Source: an uncultured Prevotella sp. (GTDB lineage Bacteria; Bacteroidota; Bacteroidia; Bacteroidales; Bacteroidaceae). Taken from it: DNA of 6,193 nucleotides. Both the position numbers and the translations under genes were made by a program. Positions 1-5,376 of the stretch are shown piece after piece. Below the pieces are notes generated by a model. It did not search any database. It saw only the letters and a program-made list of their open reading frames with translations, and was not told the DNA's origin. The stretch is from positions 1-6,193 of the forward strand of contig USQD01000128.1 of the NCBI GenBank assembly GCA_900556795.1. The letters are read 5' to 3'. Position 1 is the stretch's first letter, and each line of letters begins with the position of its first letter.

Positions 1-462
1 CACGCTAAGCTCAAGGCTCGTCTGGATGCAGGCGAGGAGATGCCTGAGTACTTCAAGAACCACCCTATCCTCTATGCTGGTCCAGCCAAGACTCCAGAGG
101 GCTATCCATGTGGCTCTATGGGTCCTACCACAGCCAACCGTATGGACCCATACGTAGATGAGTTCCAGGATCACGGCGCTAGCCTGGTAATGATTGCCAA
201 GGGTAACCGTGGTGATGTTGTTACAGAGGCCTGCAAGAAGCACGGTGGTTTCTACCTCGGTACTATCGGTGGTGTAGCTGCCGTTCTCTCTCAGAGTTCT
301 ATCAAGAGCATCGAGTGCGTAGAGTACCCAGAGCTCGGTATGGAGGCTATCTGGAAGATTACAGTAGAGGACTTCCCTGCATTCATCCTCGTAGACGACA
401 AGGGCAACGACTTCTTCAAGCAGTTGAAGCCTTGGACTCCATGCAAGGAATGCCAGAAGTAA
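1..462 (+). CDS. fumA: Class I fumarate hydratase, C-terminal part (5' end outside window)
   Basis: Class I fumarases are oxygen-sensitive [4Fe-4S] enzymes of the TCA/reductive branch that interconvert fumarate and malate in the cytoplasm. The frame is open from base 1, so this is the last ~153 residues of a longer protein; full family members are about 540 residues. Visible hallmarks of the C-terminal beta domain are the [26 protein letters not shown] block, cited here only by its parts GPAKTPEG and [11 protein letters not shown], then [21 protein letters not shown] and the ending [14 protein letters not shown]. The cluster-binding cysteines of the family lie in the missing N-terminal half. 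The ATG at position 40 is internal, not the start. Codon use (GGT, GCT, AAG, CGT) looks like a well-expressed core gene, unlike the genes to the right. The product matches the FumA/FumB type; the choice of symbol between these is arbitrary. Confidence 0.93.
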   Translation, partial: HAKLKARLDAGEEMPEYFKNHPILYAGPAKTPEGYPCGSMGPTTANRMDPYVDEFQDHGASLVMIAKGNRGDVVTEACKKHGGFYLGTIGGVAAVLSQSSIKSIECVEYPELGMEAIWKITVEDFPAFILVDDKGNDFFKQLKPWTPCKECQK

Positions 463-520
463 ATGATTCCCGAAATCATGACAATAGCAAGCTCAGGACG
501 TTTTGTCCTGAGCTTTTTTT
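463..520 (+). terminator. Intrinsic terminator of the fumarase gene, preceded by a small hairpin
   Basis: A perfect 9-bp stem, GCTCAGGAC (491-499) with GTCCTGAGC (505-513), has a 5-base loop and is followed by seven T (514-520). With the flanking AA/TT (489-490 and 514-515) the stem extends to 11 bp. A weaker 6-bp hairpin, ATGATT (463-468) with AATCAT (474-479), starts at the base after the stop codon. The main hairpin also lies just beyond the converging operon that ends at 542. On the - strand it is followed only by TTGCTATTGT, so it may end that transcript too, less efficiently. Confidence 0.92.
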
Positions 521-541
521 ATGCTTCTGCCGTTTTAGGTG

Positions 542-1102
542 CTAGATGATGGTAATCCATACAGCTTCGTTGCCCTTCTCCGCCTCCTTGATGCGCTTCA
601 TCAGGCGATGCAGCCAGATGCGGGAGTTCACCACCATGCCCTTCAGTCTGTTCTCACCCACCAGGATGCAGCCCTGGGTATCGTCGGGATAGTTGCCCAC
701 ATGGATGCGGATGCCCTCGAAATCGGGCACGCCCTGGATGTATGGCAACCACTCCTTGAACCGTGGCGACAGGGTGACGAGCACCCGATAGGAACCCTCC
801 GGAATGGCGGTATGCCCCGGAATCTTCCTAGCCACCTTGCCGCTCTGACGGCTGTACTTGGCATTCACCTCCTCCGGCTTCAAGTCTATCCCCTTCAGGT
901 TGCGCCACGTCGGTTCCAGGGTATCGCAGAAGTAAGTGTCCTTCGACAGCTTCTCCATGTCGAAACTGTTTCTGAAGCTTCGCTTGTCGCCGGTATGCTT
1001 GCCCGGCAACGTCTTTCGCTTCACATCACCATCAGCCAACAGATACAGTCGGCCGATGGTATAAGTATTCTTCTTAGCTATTCGCTTTACAACTATTTCC
1101 AT
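542..1102 (-). CDS. DUF5675 family protein
   Basis: This 186-residue protein matches my memory of the DUF5675 family, found in Bacteroidota and phage-like DNA. Visible signature blocks are YTIGRLYL (14-21), YFCDTLEPTWR (57-67), KIPGHTAIPEGSYRV (93-107), VPDFEGIRIHVGN (125-137) and DTQGCILVGEN (141-151). The family has no firmly established activity that I know of. His134 and Cys145 in IRIHVGN...DTQGCILVG recall the His/Cys arrangement of L,D-transpeptidases (YkuD), but the H-to-C spacing is shorter, so this is only a suggestion. Residues ~23-55 are a basic insertion before the CDTLEP block. No signal peptide is visible. The gene starts 17 bases after the stop of the VirE/DUF3987 gene and is probably the last gene of that operon, running convergently into the fumarase terminator. 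ATG at 1102 is the only sensible start. Confidence 0.8.
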   Translation of the reverse strand: MEIVVKRIAKKNTYTIGRLYLLADGDVKRKTLPGKHTGDKRSFRNSFDMEKLSKDTYFCDTLEPTWRNLKGIDLKPEEVNAKYSRQSGKVARKIPGHTAIPEGSYRVLVTLSPRFKEWLPYIQGVPDFEGIRIHVGNYPDDTQGCILVGENRLKGMVVNSRIWLHRLMKRIKEAEKGNEAVWITII

Positions 1103-1119
1103 ACGCTAATTCATATTTT

Positions 1120-3732
1120 TCATTTTTGATGGGTCTTGATAAAAACTGAGTATTTGAGTAACTGAGTATTTGAGTCATTCTTCTTCACCTTGATATAGCC
1201 ACGGTAGAGCCAGTTGTTCAACATTTTCATGGTGCCATTGGCATTCATCTTATTCTCCACGCGCAAGTTTTCAACCTGCTGATAGTTAAACTCCTCAGGC
1301 AGAAGTCCCAGGATGCTCGACGGTCCTCTCCTACTCTCCTGTTCTCCTTCTATCTCCGCCTTCTTGATGGCATCTCCGAAGAAACGCATCTTGCAGTAGA
1401 GATCGTAGCGCTCGCTCCAGCGGATGAAATCCTCTATCTCCGGCTCCCATCTGTAGCCGTTAGCCACATAGAGCACGCAGGCTTTCAGATAGCCGATGAC
1501 GTTGGCACGGAAGCTCAGGTTCTCGTAGACTCTATCCTGCGACAGACGGGAGAACTCCGCATTCTCATCCTTCAGCACCTTGGCAAGCTCGAATGCCTCC
1601 TGGCATTCCACCAGTCCCGTTGCCATACAGAGATTATCTATGTAGGGTTTCAGGGCATTTCTGAATTCTTCATCGTAGGTGCCGTAGATAGGAATATCCT
1701 CGCCGATGTCACGCTCCGGAATGGTGCAGAAATTGATACGTGAGATAGGTCCGTCGGTCAGCACCCTCTTGAAGTATTTGATGCCCTTCTGGATAGTGGT
1801 TGATGCATTCCAGTTGAAGCGGATGGTGACACGCTCGGTTACGCTCTGGGTTCCCACACGAGTCTGTCCATATTGATTACCAGGGTCGAAAGCAAGACAC
1901 ATGATACGGAACTGTTGCATACCGATACCTTTCAATGCATCAAACTGGTCAATTTCATTCAGTGAAGTGTAAAGGAAATGTTCCTTGGCTTCAGCTGTAC
2001 GCATCACGAAGGCAGGGTTGGTCATGTCGGCATCAATCTCCTGAATGATGAGGTTTTCGGGGCGCTTACGCTTGTCCTTGTTGGCACCCTTGCGCATCAT
2101 TTCGTCCTTCCATTCCTTCTCACGTTTCAGGTTTTCCTGGTCACGCTTACGGATATCCTCCATGATGAAGTCGATAGGTTTCTGCACGCAGCTCTTTCCT
2201 GCTCCCGTGCCGGCAAGCAGCACGCTGGATAGGGTTGCCTCGTGCTCCACATTATCAATATATTTGAATCTGGTCTTCCAGAGATGGGTGGCGAGAGGAG
2301 GAAAGATGGCGCAAGCCACGGCTGGCTGATAAATCTCCGGTGTCCTGGAAATCAGCAGCTCCACCAGCTTCGGCAGCTTCTTCGGCATCGGTGGAGGGGC
2401 AGGATACTCCTCTTCACTTTGAACTTGGAACTTTGAACTTTGAACTGTATGATTACCCGCCAGGCGTTCCGGGGATTTGTAATCCCCGGCAAGCAAGCTG
2501 TAGCGAGCCGCCCCCTTTCCGTCAATCGTCAAGCCCGCCAGGCGTTCCGGGGATTTGCAATCCCCGGCAAGCAAGCTCTTAGCAGCCTGTTCCGCCAAGG
2601 CATTCACCCGAATCACATCCCTAGAAAACGGCTTGGAGTTGTCACCATATTTTGCATAGAAATCATGAATCAGCTGATGGCAGTCATTCTCCTGATAATA
2701 GCTCGGCATTCTCTTCGCCACCACCTTCATCAGCTCCTCTTCGCTCATCATACGTGATGCTCCGGCACTCATAATGGCAAGCAGGGAGGAATGTCTGGAC
2801 CCCACGGTATCGATATTCATCCCCTTCAGTCCCGCAGATTCCTGAAACAGGTCGAAGGCTATCAGATTCTTGGCATCAGCATTCTGAGAACCTCCAGTAT
2901 GGCTGATATAATCATCATCGGCACGATGGCTATTACCAGGTTGGGCAGGCTGAATAGCAGCGCCAGAAGGATTACTATCATTAGGTACTTGCCCCTGAAA
3001 GTCCCCCGCCAGGCGTTCCGGGGATTTGCAATCCCCGGCAAGCAAGCTGTAGCGAGCCGTCCCCCTGCCGTCAATCGTTAAGCCACGCTTGAGAAAAGCC
3101 TCTCTGCGAGCCTTTATCTCCTCATCCGGCAGTACCCCATACCACTCCTTCGAACGGTAAATCTCGGAGTCCTTATCCGTGATGAAGATGATTCTTTCAG
3201 GCGTGATGCAGCTCTTGTCATACGGTATTCCAGCCGCCTCGCAATACGCCTTCTGCGTCTCCTCGATGGTCATGCCCATCGGCATACGGATATCGATATG
3301 CAGCTTCTTTCTTGCCGAATACTCCAGATGCAGCAGCTTGCCTTTCCAGATGCTGTCGCTGCAGTTCAGCTCGCGCGCCTTCTCCAGTGCCTGCTCTACA
3401 TACTCCTCGTCATCCACATCCACGGTGGTCTGAAAGAGGAAACTCTCAGGGTCCGCATCCTCGGCAGAACGGTGGTTGTTCCTGAACCTGTAGTAGTGGA
3501 TGGCACGGATAGGCAACTGCTTCTTCAGTGCCTCTCTAGCCTTCATCACCGCCTTCACGTCGCCGTCACCAACGCCAGTTATCGGTTTCTCCCCACGTAT
3601 CTGTTCAATCACTCCCTTCAGCCAGTTTTGGGCTGTCAGGCTGTCGTAGACCGTCAGAGGCTGGGAAGAGTTGAGTCTTCCCATATTGCCCCTGCGAGCC
3701 GGATTCAATGCCATCACTTGTACTGTTCCCAT
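1120..3732 (-). CDS. VirE/BT4734-type N-terminal domain plus DUF3987 P-loop protein, interrupted by in-frame palindromic repeats
   Basis: This 870-residue cytoplasmic protein is of the kind annotated 'virulence-associated E / DUF3987' in Bacteroidales islands and phages, presumed primase/helicase-like. Residues ~35-215 resemble the BT4734-like N-terminal domain: VDVDDEEY (104-111), KLHIDIRMP (143-151), RIIFITDKDSEIYRS (180-194), LPDEEIKARREAF (201-213). The hDhD and xH pattern recalls archaeo-eukaryotic primases, which is inference. Residues ~310-380 form a helical domain. Residues ~450-830 form the DUF3987 domain with a Walker A motif AGTGAGKS (507-514) and a possible Walker B region FLYTSLNEID (586-595). 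Linkers 218-243 and 386-426 are translated repeats, and 429-437 is heptamer repeat. ATG 3732 is chosen because AAGGAGG lies 7 bases upstream; ATG 3714 (residue 7), giving a TGATG overlap with the previous gene, is the alternative. The frame is intact despite the insertions. Confidence 0.85.
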   Translation of the reverse strand: MGTVQVMALNPARRGNMGRLNSSQPLTVYDSLTAQNWLKGVIEQIRGEKPITGVGDGDVKAVMKAREALKKQLPIRAIHYYRFRNNHRSAEDADPESFLFQTTVDVDDEEYVEQALEKARELNCSDSIWKGKLLHLEYSARKKLHIDIRMPMGMTIEETQKAYCEAAGIPYDKSCITPERIIFITDKDSEIYRSKEWYGVLPDEEIKARREAFLKRGLTIDGRGTARYSLLAGDCKSPERLAGDFQGQVPNDSNPSGAAIQPAQPGNSHRADDDYISHTGGSQNADAKNLIAFDLFQESAGLKGMNIDTVGSRHSSLLAIMSAGASRMMSEEELMKVVAKRMPSYYQENDCHQLIHDFYAKYGDNSKPFSRDVIRVNALAEQAAKSLLAGDCKSPERLAGLTIDGKGAARYSLLAGDYKSPERLAGNHTVQSSKFQVQSEEEYPAPPPMPKKLPKLVELLISRTPEIYQPAVACAIFPPLATHLWKTRFKYIDNVEHEATLSSVLLAGTGAGKSCVQKPIDFIMEDIRKRDQENLKREKEWKDEMMRKGANKDKRKRPENLIIQEIDADMTNPAFVMRTAEAKEHFLYTSLNEIDQFDALKGIGMQQFRIMCLAFDPGNQYGQTRVGTQSVTERVTIRFNWNASTTIQKGIKYFKRVLTDGPISRINFCTIPERDIGEDIPIYGTYDEEFRNALKPYIDNLCMATGLVECQEAFELAKVLKDENAEFSRLSQDRVYENLSFRANVIGYLKACVLYVANGYRWEPEIEDFIRWSERYDLYCKMRFFGDAIKKAEIEGEQESRRGPSSILGLLPEEFNYQQVENLRVENKMNANGTMKMLNNWLYRGYIKVKKNDSNTQLLKYSVFIKTHQK
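1145..1176. repeat. Two tandem 16-bp repeats at the 3' end of the VirE/DUF3987 gene
   Basis: ACTGAGTATTTGAGTA (1145-1160) is followed directly by ACTGAGTATTTGAGTC (1161-1176), 15 of 16 bases identical. On the coding strand they give the tail DSNTQLLKYSVF, so the last ~15 residues of the 870-residue protein are largely repeat-derived. Sixteen is not a multiple of three, so gain or loss of a unit would change the C-terminus. From memory, AAATACTC-type micro-repeats are common in Bacteroidales genomes, often between genes. Confidence 0.85.
2417..2444. repeat. Four tandem heptamers (CTTTGAA type) inside the VirE/DUF3987 gene
   Basis: CTTTGAA (2417-2423), CTTGGAA (2424-2430), CTTTGAA (2431-2437) and CTTTGAA (2438-2444) run head to tail. 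The coding strand reads them as QSSKFQVQS in the linker just before the DUF3987 domain, and they lie 10 bases from the left edge of a palindromic repeat copy. One unit gained or lost by slippage would shift the frame and cut the protein before its P-loop. Confidence 0.9.
2455..2532 (-). repeat. Palindromic in-frame repeat, copy 1 (long, 78 bp)
   Basis: The inverted repeat CCGGGGATT / AATCCCCGG has a TGT loop at its centre (2469-2489). Read on the - strand in the host frame, the unit encodes LTIDGKGAARY followed by SLLAGDYKSPERLAG (residues 401-426). It differs from the long copy at 3004-3081 at about five positions by eye and abuts the short copy at 2533. Because its loop is TGT rather than TGC, one + strand frame contains a TAA. 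Confidence 0.92.
2533..2577 (-). repeat. Palindromic in-frame repeat, copy 2 (short, core only)
   Basis: The core alone is present, with the same 9-bp arms and a TGC loop (2547-2567), encoding SLLAGDCKSPERLAG (residues 386-400). It lacks the LTIDG...ARY extension and is directly followed on the coding strand by copy 1, giving a tandem pair of 41 residues between the helical domain and the DUF3987 domain. The core is identical in sequence to the core of the copy at 3004-3081. Confidence 0.92.
3004..3081 (-). repeat. Palindromic in-frame repeat, copy 3 (long, 78 bp)
   Basis: The inverted repeat has arms 3018-3026 and 3030-3038 and loop TGC. The - strand encodes LTIDGRGTARY and then SLLAGDCKSPERLAG (residues 218-243), at the end of the N-terminal domain immediately after RREAFLKRG. 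From memory, the phrase RGLTIDGR also occurs in relatives lacking the repeat. If so, the first few residues here are native and the insertion begins after them. Confidence 0.92.
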
Positions 3733-4148
3733 GCCACTTCCTCCTTGAAATGCTTAGCCTTGCCCTTGATCTCCAGCACCTCTTTATAAAGATACTTCAT
3801 GATATCTGACTTATTCATGTCCTTAGGGAAGGAGAAGGAAGCGAACACACGCTGGGGGGAGGTTCTTAGGGCACCATGCGAGGTATGGATAATCTCGGTA
3901 TATCTCTTCTCGCCCGTCACGGCATAAGGCTTGAAGTCGAGCTTGTCGCCACATTCGCCTCCGCTGCAAACCATTCTGCCCGGAATCACCTTCGCCTCCT
4001 CTGCAATAGTCTCCGTATCGTTCCAAGGAGCCTTACGGATAGCCACGTTACCACACTCGTCAGTAATCACACTGGCATCTACTCTCTGGGCGTTCAAAAG
4101 CGCCTCTGTAGCAGCCTCAGCAGCTGCCAAAAAACTTTTCTTGCTCAT
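3714..4148 (-). CDS. Unrecognised 144-residue protein upstream of the VirE/DUF3987 gene
   Basis: I do not recognise a family. The protein is soluble-looking, with no signal peptide or membrane segment. It has an Ala-rich helical N-terminus (residues 1-20, KKSFLAAAEAATEALLNA), a central part with three cysteines (CGNVAIRK near 32 and VCSGGECGD near 60-67), and a Lys/Glu-rich helical C-terminus. The CSGGEC pair is not enough for a zinc site on its own, but with Cys32 and nearby His it could be one. The gene sits between the Bro-N-like gene (29-base gap) and the VirE/DUF3987 gene, overlapping the latter's chosen start by 19 bases. Its last codons contain the ribosome-binding site of that gene, so translation is probably coupled. 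A partner of the P-loop protein is plausible from position alone. Confidence 0.75.
   Translation of the reverse strand: MSKKSFLAAAEAATEALLNAQRVDASVITDECGNVAIRKAPWNDTETIAEEAKVIPGRMVCSGGECGDKLDFKPYAVTGEKRYTEIIHTSHGALRTSPQRVFASFSFPKDMNKSDIMKYLYKEVLEIKGKAKHFKEEVAWEQYK
3740..3746 (-). promoter_or_regulatory. Strong Shine-Dalgarno inside the upstream gene, for the start at 3732
   Basis: AAGGAGG on the - strand ends 7 bases before ATG 3732. It is read as Lys-Glu-Glu near the end of the upstream 144-residue protein. Bacteroidota rarely rely on Shine-Dalgarno pairing, so this could be chance from Lys/Glu codons, but the ideal spacing favours the 3732 start over the ATG at 3714. Confidence 0.55.
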
Positions 4149-4177
4149 ATATATTGAAGTTTTAGAAAGATATGTTA

Positions 4178-4693
4178 TTAATCAAAAATCTGGTCATTGA
4201 TGGTCAGGACTCTGCCATTGAAACGAACGTCAGTAGGTATAACCTCCGAGTTATCAGACAGCAGGAAAACACCATCAGCACAGTAGCAATACACAAACAT
4301 CTTGTTGTTCAGACTGTTCTTGATGAATCCCAGCAACCACTTGGCAATCAACTTGTCACCACGCTTCTGCGGGTTCACCATGTCTGCAACCATCACCTCA
4401 TCGCAGAAGTTATAATCCACGGCAACGTTTTTCTTTCTGCGGCAGGAAGTCATCATTTCCATATCCAGAAAGAAGGTTCTGAATTCAACTTCCTTTTTTG
4501 GCTCCATCACGATATGGAAGTTTCTCAACTCGCCCTCTGTGTCTGCCACGATCTCAAAAAGTTCCTTAGGTGTCTTGTCGAAAACACGCTGCAAGTCGCT
4601 CATGTTGAAGAAGATCTTGCCTCCTACCATCATCACTCTCATTTTTCCATATTGAGGATGCTCGAAATAATACGGTTTCATTTCTTTCATCAT
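4178..4693 (-). CDS. Small protein with a tentative Bro-N-like (phage antirepressor type) N-terminus
   Basis: The first gene of the probable four-gene operon, 171 residues from ATG 4693 (a second ATG follows at 4690, a third at 4681). The N-terminus FEHPQYGKMRVMMVGGKIFFNMSDLQRVF (residues 10-38, only part of which is diagnostic: the G-K-M-R-V-M strand, G-K-I-F-F-N strand and S-D-L-Q-R-V helix) follows the layout of the Bro-N domain of phage antirepressors. That assignment is by eye and weak. The middle is basic (SCRRKKN), and the C-terminus is beta-rich with WLLGFIKNSLNN and VYCYCADGVFLLSD. The frame stays open to 4795, but that extension reads through a terminator-like hairpin and inverted repeats, so I reject it. 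The stop is 29 bases before the next gene. If Bro-like, the likely role is DNA binding or regulation within the element. Confidence 0.65.
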   Translation of the reverse strand: MMKEMKPYYFEHPQYGKMRVMMVGGKIFFNMSDLQRVFDKTPKELFEIVADTEGELRNFHIVMEPKKEVEFRTFFLDMEMMTSCRRKKNVAVDYNFCDEVMVADMVNPQKRGDKLIAKWLLGFIKNSLNNKMFVYCYCADGVFLLSDNSEVIPTDVRFNGRVLTINDQIFD

Positions 4694-4772
4694 TATATGT
4701 AATATCAAGTTGGAGCTGCGACCATTCGCCAAATCCCGTACCCCGGAAGCGGTACCAATTTTCCATATACGG

Positions 4773-4816
4773 AAAAGCCCCGGAACCCAGACCATGTTGG
4801 TTCTGAATTCCGGGGC
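4773..4816 (-). terminator. Terminator-like hairpin between the 162-residue gene and the operon
   Basis: On the - strand GCCCCGGAA (4816-4808) pairs perfectly with TTCCGGGGC (4785-4777) and is followed by TTTT (4776-4773). The loop is 22 bases with an optional inner GAACC/GGTTC pairing. A second small hairpin, TTTTCC/GGAAAA (4759-4776), follows. The short T-run makes it a moderate terminator at best. The 5' arm overlaps the candidate promoter box, so only readthrough from upstream would contain the full stem. Confidence 0.5.
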
Positions 4817-4842
4817 AAAGATACGGCGAACAACCGAAACAA
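4816..4842 (-). promoter_or_regulatory. Candidate Bacteroidota-type promoter for the four-gene operon
   Basis: TATCTTTG (4823-4816, - strand) fits the TAnnTTTG -7 consensus of Bacteroidota. The nearest -33 TTG (4842-4840) is 16 bases upstream, shorter than the usual ~19-21, so the match is incomplete. Predicted initiation near 4809 would give a leader of about 115 bases before ATG 4693. Confidence 0.45.
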
Positions 4843-4877
4843 AACTGGTACGTACCAGGTACGGTCGTACCGGTTTT
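4841..4877. promoter_or_regulatory. Double palindrome with GGTACG half-sites, probable operator
   Basis: CTGGTACGTACCAG (4845-4858) is a perfect 14-bp palindrome. It shares its last base with GGTACGGTCGTACC (4858-4871), a 6-2-6 inverted repeat. Outer arms AAAACTGGTACG (4841-4852) and CGTACCGGTTTT (4866-4877) also pair with one G-T. The block lies between the stop of the 162-residue gene and the candidate promoter, at about -36 to -62 from the predicted start. A dimeric regulator binding two adjacent sites is the simplest reading; an RNA hairpin at the end of the upstream transcript is the alternative. Confidence 0.6.
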
Positions 4878-4887
4878 TGGCTATTTT

Positions 4888-5376
4888 TTAACGTCTGTTA
4901 ATGATATCATGTATTAAATCTTCAAATTCAAACGTTTTTTTCATTCCTAGAGATTCATTATACTTCGTTCTCAAGGTAGCAGAATCCAAATGCCAGAAAT
5001 CACCAAAGAAGACCCACACATTAGAAATTCCCAATGTATCAGCTATTCGACGGGCTAAATATCCTCTTGCATACCAGGTTAGGTTGTTAGGTTGAAAATT
5101 CTCATCCAATACATTAATTCGCACCAATCCCGCAAGAATCTTCTTTGCTTTCTTGCTTTTAAGTTGTGCAGGTAAAGCAGCAGAACGGCCCACATATCCA
5201 GAAATTGGGGTTTCTGCTTTTTGAGGCTCCTCATCTACCACTTCAAAATCAGCATCATTAAGATTATCTTCTGAAGAAGAACCAGATGATTTCTTCCCAG
5301 AATTACCACCGAAGATGTTATTACCAATATGCCAACCATGTGCATTTTCTATATTAATTGCAATCTTGATTGTCAT
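4888..5376 (-). CDS. Unrecognised 162-residue protein with conserved-looking C-terminal domain
   Basis: I cannot name a family. Residues 1-23 (start MTIKIAINIENAHGWHIGNN) are a short ordered segment, 24-55 a Ser/Gly/acidic low-complexity linker, and 75-162 a compact helical domain with LDENFQPNNLTWYARGYLA (90-108), IADTLGISNVWVFFGDFW (111-128) and TLRTKYNESLG (134-144). From memory, similar 'LDExxQP...A..IA..LgI.n.W..Fg..W' tails occur in small accessory proteins of Bacteroidales, but I know no function. There is no signal peptide. The start ATG 5376 overlaps the end of the small ORF at 5354-5533 by 23 bases, suggesting coupling. The gene is more AT-rich than the operon downstream, and inverted repeats at 4841-4877 and 4773-4816 follow its stop. 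Confidence 0.72.
   Translation of the reverse strand: MTIKIAINIENAHGWHIGNNIFGGNSGKKSSGSSSEDNLNDADFEVVDEEPQKAETPISGYVGRSAALPAQLKSKKAKKILAGLVRINVLDENFQPNNLTWYARGYLARRIADTLGISNVWVFFGDFWHLDSATLRTKYNESLGMKKTFEFEDLIHDIINRR

Noticed and set aside
491..541. Attachment site or island boundary next to the fumarase gene
   Set aside because: No tRNA, direct repeat or integrase is visible in the window, so a boundary cannot be placed beyond the end of the core gene.
539..1129. 196-residue + strand frame opposite the DUF5675 gene
   Set aside because: It is the antisense shadow of a gene with recognisable family blocks; its own translation is low in recognisable motifs and it begins by running out of the fumarase terminator.
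2455..3081. Repeats as a CRISPR array
   Set aside because: Only three units, two of them directly abutting with no spacer and the third ~430 bp away, all translated in frame; no cas genes are seen.
2340..3081. + strand frames at 2340-2582, 2440-2757 and 2791-3081 with repeated GFAIPGKQA or GVPGICNPRQA peptides
   Set aside because: They are open because the repeat core lacks stops in most frames; they lie opposite the intact VirE/DUF3987 gene and match no family I know.
3298..3789. 163-residue + strand frame across the start of the large gene
   Set aside because: Antisense to the conserved N-terminal domain and to the junction of two operon genes; no motif and no leader.
4694..4795. N-terminal extension of the Bro-N-like gene to ATG 4795
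   Set aside because: It would encode 34 unremarkable residues across a perfect terminator-like stem and further inverted repeats, and lies only ~15 bases after the predicted transcription start; the tandem ATGs at 4693/4690 give a better protein start.
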